Below, in pieces: positions 17,059 through 26,038 of a DNA stretch of 64,000 bases; positions within the stretch are counted from its first letter, which is position 1, and the number at the start of each line of letters is the position of its first letter. Below the pieces are notes generated by a model. The model was not told the origin of the DNA, searched no databases, and saw only the letters and a list, made by a program, of their open reading frames with translations. Position numbers and translations under genes: made by a program. The stretch comes from Kibdelosporangium aridum. Its GTDB lineage: Bacteria; Actinomycetota; Actinomycetes; Mycobacteriales; Pseudonocardiaceae. Where the stretch lies: contig NZ_FWXV01000002.1 of the NCBI RefSeq assembly GCF_900176515.1, positions 1,178,001 to 1,242,000 on the forward strand. The letters are read 5' to 3'.

Positions 17059-18059
17059 CCGAGACCAAAGAGGACAAACCGGGCGGCGAGAGCACGCTCA
17101 CCGTCGTCCTGGCACTGCTGGTCAACCTGGCGATCGCGGTGATGAAGGCGGTCGCCGGGCTGATCACCGGCTCGGCCGCGATGCTCGCCGAGGCGGCACA
17201 CTCGGTGGCGGACACGTTCACCGAGGCGCTGTTGTTGACCGCGTTGCGCACGTCCGCGCGACCGGCCGACCGCAGGCATCCCTTCGGTTACGGCAAAGAA
17301 CGCTACTTCTGGTCGCTGCTCGCGGCCGTGTCGATCTTCGTGTCCGGCGCGGTGTTCTCGTTCTACGAAGGCTTCGAAGCGATCTTCGGCCCCACTGTCG
17401 AGCAGGAATCGCCGATCATCGCCTACATCGTGCTGGCCATCGCGTTCGCGCTGGAGATGGTGTCGTGGACGCAGGCGGTACGCCAGACTCGCCGGGAAGC
17501 CAAGGAGCAGAACCGGACTCTGTTCGAATACCTGCGCCACAGCGACGACCCGACGAGCAAGACGGTGTTGTTCGAAGACTCCGCCGCGTTGATTGGTCTG
17601 TTCATCGCGTTCGCGGGCATCGGATTGCACCAGATCACCGGCTCACAGCTGGCGGACGGCATCGCGTCGGTGCTCATTGGTTTGTTGCTCGCGGCGGTGG
17701 CGTACCTGTTGAGCCGTACCAACCGGGGTTTGTTGATCGGCCGCCAAGCCGACCCCGTCCTGGTTTTCGCTGTGGGCAAGCGGTTGCGTGCGATACCGGA
17801 GGTCGAAGCGGTCGTCGACCTACTGACGATGACCACGGGTACGGACAGCGTGTTGCTGTGCGCCCGGCTTGACTTCGACGACTCGCTGGGCGCGGCGGAC
17901 CTGGAACGTGCGTGCGTGCGGATCGAGGCGGAGTTGCGGGCCGAGTTCCCGGAACTGACCGAGATCTTCCTGGAACCCGTGCCCCGCAACGATCCTGAGC
18001 TGCGTGCCCGAGTGCTCGCGCGGTACGGCCGCGAGCTACATGGTGGCGCCGGTCAGTGA
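17055..18059 (+). CDS. Cation diffusion facilitator (CDF) metal exporter
   Basis: A 334-residue membrane protein. Six transmembrane segments occupy about residues 12-215, with the CDF metal-site residues in the pattern AEAAHSVADTFTEALLL (H/D) on helix 2 and KTVLFEDSAALIGLFIAF (D) on helix 5. A C-terminal cytoplasmic domain (about 245-320) follows. CDF proteins export Zn, Co, Mn or Fe in exchange for protons, and the metal cannot be assigned here. The GTG at 17055 is chosen because it overlaps the end of the preceding remnant and gives a normal N-terminus. The 3' end overlaps the convergent hydrolase gene by 24 bp. Confidence 0.9.
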   Translation: MTETKEDKPGGESTLTVVLALLVNLAIAVMKAVAGLITGSAAMLAEAAHSVADTFTEALLLTALRTSARPADRRHPFGYGKERYFWSLLAAVSIFVSGAVFSFYEGFEAIFGPTVEQESPIIAYIVLAIAFALEMVSWTQAVRQTRREAKEQNRTLFEYLRHSDDPTSKTVLFEDSAALIGLFIAFAGIGLHQITGSQLADGIASVLIGLLLAAVAYLLSRTNRGLLIGRQADPVLVFAVGKRLRAIPEVEAVVDLLTMTTGTDSVLLCARLDFDDSLGAADLERACVRIEAELRAEFPELTEIFLEPVPRNDPELRARVLARYGRELHGGAGQ

Positions 18060-18908
18060 CCGCGGATCGCGTGTCCGCCAGGCGCCCCGGTCCACCGCAC
18101 TGATGAACCTGTCCACAGTGGAGTTGAACAGATCCGGCTCTTCGAGGTTGGCCGTGTGACCGGTTTGCGGGAGCACGGCCAATCCGGATGTCGGAATGGT
18201 CCGCTTGAGCATCAAGTCGGGTTCGAGACAGCCTTCGTCCTCGTCACCGACGACGATCAGCACCGGTGTTCGGATCTTCGCCAAGTCGTCTTTCATCGCG
18301 TAGAGCGAAGGTCGCGAGGCCTGTACGCCTCGCATGGTCAACGCGGAGCCGAGTGAGTCGTGTCCCGCCAAGGCTTCGGCGAATTCGGCCCAGCCACGCG
18401 GGTTCTTGTTCTGGAACTGCACCCGTGCCGGACCAACGGCGTACGTCTTGGCGACCTCAGCGGCCCCTTTGTGTTCGAACGAGTCCGCAGTCGCGTGGCT
18501 CTCGGCGCGGAACCCTTCCTGCTTCTCGGGGTGTGCGCCGTAGCCCGCGCCCGCGACCACCGCCGAGACCACTCGGTCCGGATGCTTGAGAGTCAAGTGC
18601 AGAGCGGTGAAGCCGCCCATCGACAGGCCAACCACGTGGGCTTTCTTGATTTCCAGGCCGTCGAGCACCGCGATCGCATCCTGGACCGCACGCTGCATCG
18701 AGTACGCGCCAGGGTCCTGCGGCACGTCCGAGGGTGGGTAGCCGCGAGCCGAGTACGTGATGCAGCGGTGGGTGTTGGAGAAGTACCGCACCTGCGGTTC
18801 CCAGCTGCGGTGGTCACCCGCGAACTCGTGGATGAAGAGCAGCGGGAAGCCGGTCCCGGTCTCCTCGACGTGCAGGTTCACCCCGTCATCAGTCTGGATC
18901 GTCGGCAC
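18036..18908 (-). CDS. Alpha/beta hydrolase (enol-lactonase-like) of the catabolic regulon
   Basis: A 290-residue alpha/beta hydrolase. The nucleophile elbow is GLSMGG, the acid is in VVGDEDEGC and the histidine in QTGHTANLEEP. The fold and length resemble 3-oxoadipate enol-lactonases and C-C-bond hydrolases. The GTG at 18908 is chosen because GGAGG lies 4 nt upstream. Longer in-frame starts would run into the operator boxes. It is divergent from the MFS transporter, with four copies of the TGGTATACCA-type box in between, so it probably belongs to the GntR-controlled pathway and opens or trims a ring-cleavage or lactone intermediate (inference). Confidence 0.85.
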   Translation of the reverse strand: MPTIQTDDGVNLHVEETGTGFPLLFIHEFAGDHRSWEPQVRYFSNTHRCITYSARGYPPSDVPQDPGAYSMQRAVQDAIAVLDGLEIKKAHVVGLSMGGFTALHLTLKHPDRVVSAVVAGAGYGAHPEKQEGFRAESHATADSFEHKGAAEVAKTYAVGPARVQFQNKNPRGWAEFAEALAGHDSLGSALTMRGVQASRPSLYAMKDDLAKIRTPVLIVVGDEDEGCLEPDLMLKRTIPTSGLAVLPQTGHTANLEEPDLFNSTVDRFISAVDRGAWRTRDPRSLTGATM

Positions 18909-18928
18909 GAGCCCTCCTCGCCAGTTCT

Positions 18929-18951
18929 TGGCATACCCACTTGGCATACCA
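18929..18951. promoter_or_regulatory. Pair of GntR operator half-matches (hydrolase side)
   Basis: TGGCATACCC (18929-18938) and TGGCATACCA (18942-18951), 13 bp apart, differ by two and one bases from the palindrome TGGTATACCA found elsewhere in the cluster. They lie 21 bp from the hydrolase start. Confidence 0.6.
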
Positions 18952-18991
18952 GCCTTGTCGATCGCCACCCCAGGATCCACCTCTTGAAATA

Positions 18992-19013
18992 TGGTATATC
19001 ACTTGGTATACCA
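18992..19013. promoter_or_regulatory. Pair of GntR operators (MFS side)
   Basis: TGGTATATCA (18992-19001) and the perfect palindrome TGGTATACCA (19004-19013) are 12 bp apart, 28 bp ahead of the transporter ATG. The FadR-type consensus is TGGTNNNACCA, here with a two-base spacer. The tandem spacing suggests two dimers on about one helical turn. Confidence 0.75.
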
Positions 19014-19041
19014 GACTCCTCCGTTCCCCGAGGAGGCACTG

Positions 19042-20394
19042 ATGCGCACGGATGACCAGGTCGTTCAGGAGCTGCCATGGCGTTGGCGAGCTCAAGGCAC
19101 GATCTTCTTAGTCGGTGGGCTCGGGTTCATGTTCGACGCGTGGGACGTCACGTTGAACGGGTTCCTGATCCCGCTCGTCTCCGACGAGTGGGGCCTGACC
19201 AAGGCAGAGGGCGCCTGGGTGGGCACCGCGAACCTGATCGGGATGGCGATCGGCGCGTTCGCGTGGGGCGGGATCGCCGACACCATCGGCCGGAAACGGG
19301 CCTTCAGCCTCACTTTGCTGACGTTCTCCGTATTCTCCGTCGCCGGCGCGCTGGCGCCGGACTTCGTGACCTTCTGTGTGTTCCGTTTCCTTGCGGGGCT
19401 TGGGCTTGGCGGATGCATCCCGGTGGACTACGCACTGGTCGGCGAGTTCACCCCGGCGAAGGTTCGTGGCCGCGTACTCACCGCGATGGACGTGTGGTGG
19501 CCGATCGGCGCGACCCTGTGCGGTGTCGTTTCCACTGCGCTGCAACCGAACTGGCGGGCGATGCTGCTCGTGATGGTGCTGCCCGCGCTGCTTTTGTTCT
19601 GGGTCAGGCTTTCCGTACCCGAGTCGCCGATGTACTTGGTGCGGCGCGGGAAGGACAAGGAAGCCAGGGCTGTCATCGACGGCTTGATCGCCAAAACCGG
19701 TGCGAAGGTCGGACCGTGGGAACTTCCGCCGCCAGAACGGATGCCGCGGCTTTCCGCGATGAGCATGGTCCAGCAGTTCAGGGATCTGTGGCGCTACAGC
19801 GCGAAGATCACCTCGGCCTCATGGGCGTTGTTCCTCACGGTTTTCCTGTTGTACTACGGCGCTTTGACGTGGTTGCCGTCGATTCTGCGAGCTCAGGGGT
19901 ACGGCAACTACGCGGCATTCATGGTGACCACGTTGATGACGGCCGTCGGCATCGTGGGCGTGCTCGTGTCCGCGTGGCTGGTCGATGTGGTCGGTCGCAA
20001 GTGGGTGATCGGGTTGTCCGGGCCGGTTTCCGCGCTCGCCATGGTGGTTTTCGCCATCCAGCTGGACATTCCCGGTGCGGCCAAGTTCTGGATCGGGGTG
20101 TTCGGGTTCGTCATCGAGCTGACGATCCCGGCGCTGTACGCGTACGTCTCCGAGCTCTACCCGACGCGGCTGCGGGCGAGTGGATTCGGCTGGGCGTCGA
20201 CGATCAGCCGGATCGGCGCCGGGTTCGTCCCGTTGATCTTCGGGTCGCTGCTCTGGCCGTACCTCGGTCTGCCGATGACCTTCCTGGTGATCGGGGTGCT
20301 GCTGGCGCTGGCATCGCTGTGGATGGCCGTTGCCGCACCGGAGACGAAGGACCGCGAGCTCGACCAGGTCAATCGAGAGGTGCTGCTCCCATGA
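19042..20394 (+). CDS. MFS transporter, aromatic-acid/H+ symporter-like
   Basis: A 450-residue protein with 12 predicted transmembrane helices. The loop 2-3 motif reads GGIADTIGRKRAFS and the second-half equivalent AWLVDVVGRKWVIG, and helix 1 holds FMFDAWDVTLNGFL, a D-rich pattern like aromatic-acid and sugar-acid symporters. The ATG at 19042 follows AGGAGG and leaves the operators outside the gene. It probably imports the growth substrate of the regulon. Its 3' end overlaps the convergent GntR gene by 26 bp. Confidence 0.88.
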   Translation: MRTDDQVVQELPWRWRAQGTIFLVGGLGFMFDAWDVTLNGFLIPLVSDEWGLTKAEGAWVGTANLIGMAIGAFAWGGIADTIGRKRAFSLTLLTFSVFSVAGALAPDFVTFCVFRFLAGLGLGGCIPVDYALVGEFTPAKVRGRVLTAMDVWWPIGATLCGVVSTALQPNWRAMLLVMVLPALLLFWVRLSVPESPMYLVRRGKDKEARAVIDGLIAKTGAKVGPWELPPPERMPRLSAMSMVQQFRDLWRYSAKITSASWALFLTVFLLYYGALTWLPSILRAQGYGNYAAFMVTTLMTAVGIVGVLVSAWLVDVVGRKWVIGLSGPVSALAMVVFAIQLDIPGAAKFWIGVFGFVIELTIPALYAYVSELYPTRLRASGFGWASTISRIGAGFVPLIFGSLLWPYLGLPMTFLVIGVLLALASLWMAVAAPETKDRELDQVNREVLLP

Positions 20395-21004
20395 TGTGCT
20401 CGTAGGTCGCCTTGCGTGCGGCTTCCGCGTCGCCCCGGCGCAGCGCGTCGATGATCAGCTCGTGCTGGCTGATGGACTCGGCGTGACTGCGGGCGACGCG
20501 GGGGCCGCCGTGCAGGGCCTGCCAGAGCAAACGCATCAGGGACAGTAAAAGCGGGCTGTGCGAGTACTCGTAAAGCGTGAAGTGGAACTCGCGGTTCAAC
20601 TCGGGGTACGTCGGATCATCCTCGGCGAGTTCGCGCATCCGCTCGTTCAGATCCGTCAGCTTGGCGATCCCGGCCTCGTCGATCTTGGGCGCGGCCAACG
20701 CCGCCCCAAGGGACTCCAAAGCCGCACGGATCTGGAAGTTCTCCTCGGTCGACCCGGAGTCGGCTTCGACAACCGTGAACCCGCGGTGCGCGTCGCCGAT
20801 CACCAGGCCCTCGGACTCCAGTCTGCGCATCGCCTCACGCACCGGCGTCTGGCTGACGTGGAACCGCGCGGCCAAGTCCCGCTGCCGCAGCTGCTTTCCG
20901 GCGGCCAGCTCGCCGGTGATGATCAGCTCACGGATCAGCGCGACCACCATGTCAGTCTTGCTGACGTAGTTCAGCGCCGGTTGTTGTTGTGTCGACTCCG
21001 TCAT
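20369..21004 (-). CDS. GntR-family regulator with FCD domain
   Basis: A 211-residue protein. The winged helix at about 15-80 contains LRQRDLAARFHVSQTPVREA then MRRLESEGLV, the FadR/VanR GntR signature. The all-helical FCD ligand domain (about 90-205) has the metal-binding pattern with D (LTDLNERM), H (REFHFTLYE) and H (SISQHELIIDAL). It is the last gene of the molybdo-hydroxylase operon, overlapping the preceding gene as ATGA, and is the only regulator in the cluster. It is therefore the likely reader of the TGGTATACCA boxes, with a pathway acid as inducer (inference). Confidence 0.9.
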   Translation of the reverse strand: MTESTQQQPALNYVSKTDMVVALIRELIITGELAAGKQLRQRDLAARFHVSQTPVREAMRRLESEGLVIGDAHRGFTVVEADSGSTEENFQIRAALESLGAALAAPKIDEAGIAKLTDLNERMRELAEDDPTYPELNREFHFTLYEYSHSPLLLSLMRLLWQALHGGPRVARSHAESISQHELIIDALRRGDAEAARKATYEHIMGAAPLD

Positions 21005-23253
21005 TTCCCCTCCTTGTCCAGACCACGCACCCGCTCCGCGGTCATCGGCAAGCGCCCCACCGGACCGGTGAGGCCCAACGCGTCCCTGATCGCCCCCGCG
21101 ATGGCTCCGCCTGCCGCGGTCAGTCCTCCCTCACCGGCCCCCTTCACCCCAAGGGGATTGCCCGGTGCGGGTGCGTCCTGTGCCACCAGGATGTCGATCT
21201 GCGGCAGTTCGGCCGCCGTCGGCATCAGGTAGTCCATGAACGTCACCGCCTGTGGTTGTCCGGCCTCGTCATACCGGAACTCCTCCAGCAAAGCGCCCCC
21301 GACCCCCTGCGCGACACCACCGAGTAGCTGACCTTCGACCAAAGTCGGGTTGATCGCGCGCCCGACTTCGTAGGCGACCAGGTAGCGCAGCACCTTCACC
21401 CGGCCGGTGCCGGTGTCCACGTCCACCAGCGTGACGTGCACACCGTACGGGTAAGTCATGTGTTCGACTTCGAACCTGCGCCGCGCACTGAGCCCGGCAG
21501 GTTCGTCCGGCTGCAGGTACGGACTACCCGGGCGGCAGGCTTTCGCAACATCGGCGTACGAGACGCTCGAACCGGGTGCACCTTTCACGCCGATCGTGCC
21601 CGCGCTGACCTCCAGGTCTTCCTCGGACACCTCGAGCATGCGGGACGCCATCCGGATCGCACGTTCCCGTACCGCCAACGCCGCCCGGTGCACCGCGCTA
21701 CCACCGACGACCGTGGATCGGGAAGCCCATGACCCGCCGCCGAACGGCTGCAACACCGTGTCGCCGTTGATCACGGTGACCACGGCCGGATCAACGGTCA
21801 ACGCGTCCGCGGTGACCTGCGCGAGGATCGTCTCGATGCCTTGGCCGAGCGAGGTTCCACCGGAGTACACCCGCACATCGCCGGAGGTCCCGATCGTGAC
21901 GTCGGCGGTCTCCTGCGGGCCCAGGCCGCTCTTCTCCAGGAACATCGCGACCCCGAGGCCGACTTTGCGGCCTTGTGCCTTCAGCGATTCCAGCTGGGAC
22001 AGATAGCCGAGACGGTCGGCTTCGACCATCGCCTTGTCCAGCAGTCCCAGGTAGTCGCCGGAATCGAGGACGACATCCGTGCCGAGCGTGCTCATCGCCC
22101 TGGTGTGCGGGAGTTCGTCCGCGGTCAGCAGGTTCTTGCGACGCAGCTCCACCCGGTCGATGCCGATCCGGTCGGCGGCGACGTCGAGCAGTTGCTCACG
22201 GACCGCGGTTCCCTCAAACCGGCCGGGCGCACGGTATGTGCCGCAAGGGGTCTTGTTCGTCAACATCACGCGGATCCGGCCGTGGAAGGCCGGAACACGG
22301 TACGGACCAGGCAACATCGCCAAGGTCAGCTCCGGCACGATGATCCCATGTGTCCGGGCGTACGCGCCGTTGTCGTGCAGCACGTCGTCCTTGAGGCCGA
22401 GCAACGTTCCTTCGTTGTCGAAGGCCGCTGCTATGACGTGCTGCTGTTGCCGGGAATGGTTCACCGCGACCAGGTGCTCGGCGCGGTCCTCGACCCACTT
22501 GACCGGGCGGCGCAGCTTCCACGCCAGCCACGGCACCAGGAAGTCCTCGGGGTAGAACTCGCCACGCACGCCGAAACCGCCGCCCGCGTCCATCGCGTGT
22601 ACGTGGACCAGGTTCTCGTCGATGCCGATCATCGTGGCCAGCACGTCCCGGTTGAACACCGGAACCTTGGTCATTCCGAAGATCTGCAACGCGCCGGTCG
22701 AGGGATCCACATCGGCCAGCAACGCACGTGGCTCCAACGGGACCGCGCTGTGCCTGCCGACGTCGAACTCGATCTGCACGACGTGGTCGGCTTTGCCGAA
22801 CGCGGCTTCGACGTCGCCGTATCCCAGCTCGAACTCCGCGGCCCGCACGCCGGCCGCGGTGTCCACTGTGACCGGTAGTTCGTCGATCTCCACCTGGACG
22901 AGTTCGGCCAGGTCTTCGGCTTCGTACGGGTCGTCGGCCAAGACCACGGCGACGGGTTCGCCGACGTAACGGACTTCCTCAGCGGCGAGCACGGGCTGGA
23001 GGTGGTCGCTGAGGTCGATGTCCTGGACCTTCAGCCGGACCGGAATTCGCAATCCTGGTGGGAGATCCTCGGCCGTGACGACCTGAGCACCATTCGGTCG
23101 GCTGATCGAAACCAGACGGCCGTGCGCCACCGGCGAACGCACCACGCGGAGCCACAACTGGCCCGGACGGTCCTGGTCATCGCCGAAGCGACCAAGACCG
23201 CGCAGCAGCCGTGGATCCTCCTTGCGCGGGACGCGCTCGCCGATGGAAGTCAT
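21001..23253 (-). CDS. Molybdenum hydroxylase large subunit A (xanthine dehydrogenase family)
   Basis: A 750-residue molybdopterin-cytosine-dinucleotide-type large subunit. The N-terminal a/b-hammerhead domain starts ERVPRKEDPRLLRGLGRFGDD. The Mo-cofactor domain has DAGGGFGVRGEFYPED and TPCGTYRAPGRFEG, and the catalytic base Glu is in GVKGAGEGGLTAAGG near the C-terminus. Enzymes of this family insert water-derived hydroxyl into purines, N-heteroaromatics, aldehydes or 4-hydroxybenzoyl-CoA. The ATG at 23253 overlaps the 2Fe-2S gene stop (ATGA), and longer starts would read through that gene. It is one of two complete large subunits in this operon. Confidence 0.92.
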   Translation of the reverse strand: MTSIGERVPRKEDPRLLRGLGRFGDDQDRPGQLWLRVVRSPVAHGRLVSISRPNGAQVVTAEDLPPGLRIPVRLKVQDIDLSDHLQPVLAAEEVRYVGEPVAVVLADDPYEAEDLAELVQVEIDELPVTVDTAAGVRAAEFELGYGDVEAAFGKADHVVQIEFDVGRHSAVPLEPRALLADVDPSTGALQIFGMTKVPVFNRDVLATMIGIDENLVHVHAMDAGGGFGVRGEFYPEDFLVPWLAWKLRRPVKWVEDRAEHLVAVNHSRQQQHVIAAAFDNEGTLLGLKDDVLHDNGAYARTHGIIVPELTLAMLPGPYRVPAFHGRIRVMLTNKTPCGTYRAPGRFEGTAVREQLLDVAADRIGIDRVELRRKNLLTADELPHTRAMSTLGTDVVLDSGDYLGLLDKAMVEADRLGYLSQLESLKAQGRKVGLGVAMFLEKSGLGPQETADVTIGTSGDVRVYSGGTSLGQGIETILAQVTADALTVDPAVVTVINGDTVLQPFGGGSWASRSTVVGGSAVHRAALAVRERAIRMASRMLEVSEEDLEVSAGTIGVKGAPGSSVSYADVAKACRPGSPYLQPDEPAGLSARRRFEVEHMTYPYGVHVTLVDVDTGTGRVKVLRYLVAYEVGRAINPTLVEGQLLGGVAQGVGGALLEEFRYDEAGQPQAVTFMDYLMPTAAELPQIDILVAQDAPAPGNPLGVKGAGEGGLTAAGGAIAGAIRDALGLTGPVGRLPMTAERVRGLDKEGK

Positions 23254-23729
23254 CCCGCGCGCTCCTCGGCGACTTGCCGCACAGCCTTGACAATGCCCTG
23301 GTAGCCGGTGCAACGGCAGATGTTGGCCGCCATCACCTCGCGGACCTCGGACTCGTCCGGCACACCGTCTTGTTCGGACAGGTATGCCTCGGACAGCATC
23401 AGGAATCCCGGTGTGCAGAAACCACACTGCAGCCCATGGCAGCGGCTGAACGCTTTTTGCAGGTCGGACAGTTCCTCACCGTCCGCGAGGCCTTCGACTG
23501 TCCGGACGTCACAGCCGTCGGCCTGCACGCCGAAGATCAGACAAGCACGGACCGGCTGGCCATCGAGCAAAACCGTGCAGGCACCGCAGATTCCGTGTTC
23601 GCAGCCGATGTGCGTACCGGTGTAGCCAAGATCGTGTCGCAGCACGTCAGCCAGCGTTCGCCGCGATTCGACCACGATCTCGTGCGCTTTCCCGTTGACC
23701 GTCAAGGCGATCAGGTGGATGTCCTTCAT
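23250..23729 (-). CDS. Molybdenum hydroxylase 2Fe-2S subunit
   Basis: A 159-residue small subunit with two [2Fe-2S] clusters. The plant-ferredoxin-like cluster uses C43, C48, C51 and C63 (CEHGICGACTVLLDG). The second uses C102, C105, C138 and C140 (QCGFCTPGF, ICRCTGYQ). It relays electrons from molybdenum to FAD. The ATG at 23729 overlaps the stop of the upstream large subunit as ATGA, and its own stop overlaps the next large subunit, so a single small subunit lies between two large ones and probably serves both. Confidence 0.95.
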   Translation of the reverse strand: MKDIHLIALTVNGKAHEIVVESRRTLADVLRHDLGYTGTHIGCEHGICGACTVLLDGQPVRACLIFGVQADGCDVRTVEGLADGEELSDLQKAFSRCHGLQCGFCTPGFLMLSEAYLSEQDGVPDESEVREVMAANICRCTGYQGIVKAVRQVAEERAG

Positions 23730-26038
23730 GCCAACACGTCCTCCGGCAGAACGGGAATGTGGTCGAACTGGACGCCGAGGTGGCTCAGCGCGTCGTTGAT
23801 CGCGTTGAGCACCGCGGCGGGCGCGCCGATTGTGCCGCCCTCGCCCATCCCTTTGGAACCGTTCTCGCTGAACTGCGATGGCGTTTCCAGGTGGTGAATC
23901 TCGATCGGGCAGATCTCGTTCGCGGTCGGCACCAGATAGTCCATCAACGTCGTGCTGGTCGGTTGTCCTTCTTGGTCGAAGGTGATCCGTTCGTAGAGCG
24001 CGGCCGCGATCCCCTGCGCGACACCGCCGCGCACTTGGCCGTCCACCACCAACGGATTGATGATGACGCCACAGTCTTCCACGACCATGAACTTCCGCGC
24101 ACGGATTTCGCCGGTTCCTGGGTCTACTGAAACGAGGACGGCGTGGCACGCATTGGAGAACGTTCCCGGCGGATCGGAGCTTTCCCGCGCCTCCAGCCCA
24201 TAACGGCATTCCTCGGGCAGCTTGTGGGTTTGGAAATGCACTACCCTGGCCAGTTCGCTGATCGGCAGTGAAACATCCGGCACGCCGCGGACACCGGCTT
24301 TGCCCTCGGCCAACTCGACGTCGTCCTCGCCGACCTCCAACAGGTGGGCGGCCACCTTCTTGAGCTGACCGGCCACTGTGTCCGCTGCTTTGCGGGCCGC
24401 GCCACCGCCGATCACGATCGACCGGCTGCCGAATGTGCCCCAGCCGTAGGAGGTCAGATCGGTATCGCCCTGCCGGAGCCGGACTTGGTCCGGATGAATC
24501 CCCAGTTGGTCGGCGACGATTTGGGCGAACGTCGTTTCGTGGCCCTGCCCATGACCGGATGTCCCCGTGGTCACGATGACCTCACCCGACGGGTCCATTC
24601 GCACATGTGCGGTGTCGTATCCGGGCGTCATGCGCATTCGCCGCTGCGACATCGTCGGTGTGCCGTACGCGGTTCGCTCGGAAAAACACGAGAAGCCGAT
24701 TCCGGCGTAAAGTCCTTGCTCCCGCAACCGGTCTCGCTCGGCATACCAGCCGGCCTCGGTGATTCGCTTCTCGGTCTGGTCGAGCGATTCGAGGTAACTG
24801 CCCTCGTCGTAGGTGATCCGGTTGACCCCGGTGTACGGGAACTCGCCGGGCAGGATCATGTTGCGCCGCCGGATCTCCACCGGGTCGATACCGAGTCTTG
24901 CCGCCGCCTTCTCCATCAACCGTTCCATCACCAGCACGATCTGCGGCCTGGACACACCCCGATAAGGCGCGGTCGGCGCTTTGTTCGTGGCGAATCCACG
25001 ACCGCGGGACCGATACGCCGGAACCTTGTAGATTCCGGGCAATTCGGTCGCCGCCATCAACGGTTCGACCGCGCACGTGAACGGATAGACCGAGTACGCG
25101 CCGATATCGCAGCGAATGTCCGCGGCCAGGCCGAGGATCCGGCCGTCGTGGTCGAACGCGGCCGTGACCTCGTACTCCTGCTCGTGGCCGTGCACCGACG
25201 CGGTCAGGTTCTCCTGGCGATCCTCGATCCAGATCACCGGGCGGTTCAACCGCATCGCGGCCGCCGCGAGGACCACTTCCTCCCGGCTGACCACGCATTT
25301 CTGGCCGAAGCCGCCGCCGACGTCCGGGGCGATCACCCGGACAGCCCGTTCGGGGACACCCAACGCCTGCGCGATTCCGGACCTGGTCTGATGCGGCACC
25401 TGGGTCGACGTGTGCACGATGACCTGGCCGTCGCGGTCGTCCCACTCGGCCATGGTCACGCGGCCTTCCATCGGTAGCGCGGAAACCCGGGCGCTGGTGA
25501 AGGTCGCCTCGATGGTCAGCGGGGCTTCGCCGAAGATCGCGTCGAGCCGCGGGTCGTCGAACATGACCAGGTCGACGAGGCAGTTGCCCGTTCCACTGTG
25601 GACTTCCGACTCAGCAGCGAGCGCCGCCCGGATGTCCATCACGGCCGGCCCGGTCTCCCACTCGACTTCGACCGCTTCCACGCCGTCTTCGGCCGCGTAG
25701 GCATCTTCGGCGATCACGACGGCCACCGGTTCGCTCACGAACCGGACGCGATCCGTGGCCAGGATCGGCATCTTGGTCGGCTTGAACTCGTCACGTTCCA
25801 ACACGGACTGCAGGTACGGATCGCCGAGATCCTTGCCCGTCAACACTTCCACCACACCGTCGACCTTTTTGGCCGCGGCGGTGCCGATCGACTTGATCGT
25901 CGCGGAGGCATGGGGGCTGCGGACGAAACTCGCGTGCAGAGTGTCGGTGCGGACCATGTCGGCGACGAAACGACCGCGCCCTAACAACATCCGGCGATCT
26001 TCCTTGCGGGGAACCCTGGCCCCTACCCATGCCGTCAT
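23726..26038 (-). CDS. Molybdenum hydroxylase large subunit B (xanthine dehydrogenase family)
   Basis: A 770-residue paralogue of the other large subunit, distinct in sequence. It begins GARVPRKEDRRMLLGRGRFV, has PDVGGGFGQKCVVSREE and APYRGVSRPQ at the molybdenum pocket, and the catalytic Glu in SKGMGEGGTIGAP. The active-site loops differ from subunit A (APYRGVSRPQ against GTYRAPGRFE), so the two probably act on different substrates or different ring positions. It overlaps the FAD subunit stop and the 2Fe-2S start by 4 bp each. Confidence 0.92.
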   Translation of the reverse strand: MTAWVGARVPRKEDRRMLLGRGRFVADMVRTDTLHASFVRSPHASATIKSIGTAAAKKVDGVVEVLTGKDLGDPYLQSVLERDEFKPTKMPILATDRVRFVSEPVAVVIAEDAYAAEDGVEAVEVEWETGPAVMDIRAALAAESEVHSGTGNCLVDLVMFDDPRLDAIFGEAPLTIEATFTSARVSALPMEGRVTMAEWDDRDGQVIVHTSTQVPHQTRSGIAQALGVPERAVRVIAPDVGGGFGQKCVVSREEVVLAAAAMRLNRPVIWIEDRQENLTASVHGHEQEYEVTAAFDHDGRILGLAADIRCDIGAYSVYPFTCAVEPLMAATELPGIYKVPAYRSRGRGFATNKAPTAPYRGVSRPQIVLVMERLMEKAAARLGIDPVEIRRRNMILPGEFPYTGVNRITYDEGSYLESLDQTEKRITEAGWYAERDRLREQGLYAGIGFSCFSERTAYGTPTMSQRRMRMTPGYDTAHVRMDPSGEVIVTTGTSGHGQGHETTFAQIVADQLGIHPDQVRLRQGDTDLTSYGWGTFGSRSIVIGGGAARKAADTVAGQLKKVAAHLLEVGEDDVELAEGKAGVRGVPDVSLPISELARVVHFQTHKLPEECRYGLEARESSDPPGTFSNACHAVLVSVDPGTGEIRARKFMVVEDCGVIINPLVVDGQVRGGVAQGIAAALYERITFDQEGQPTSTTLMDYLVPTANEICPIEIHHLETPSQFSENGSKGMGEGGTIGAPAAVLNAINDALSHLGVQFDHIPVLPEDVLA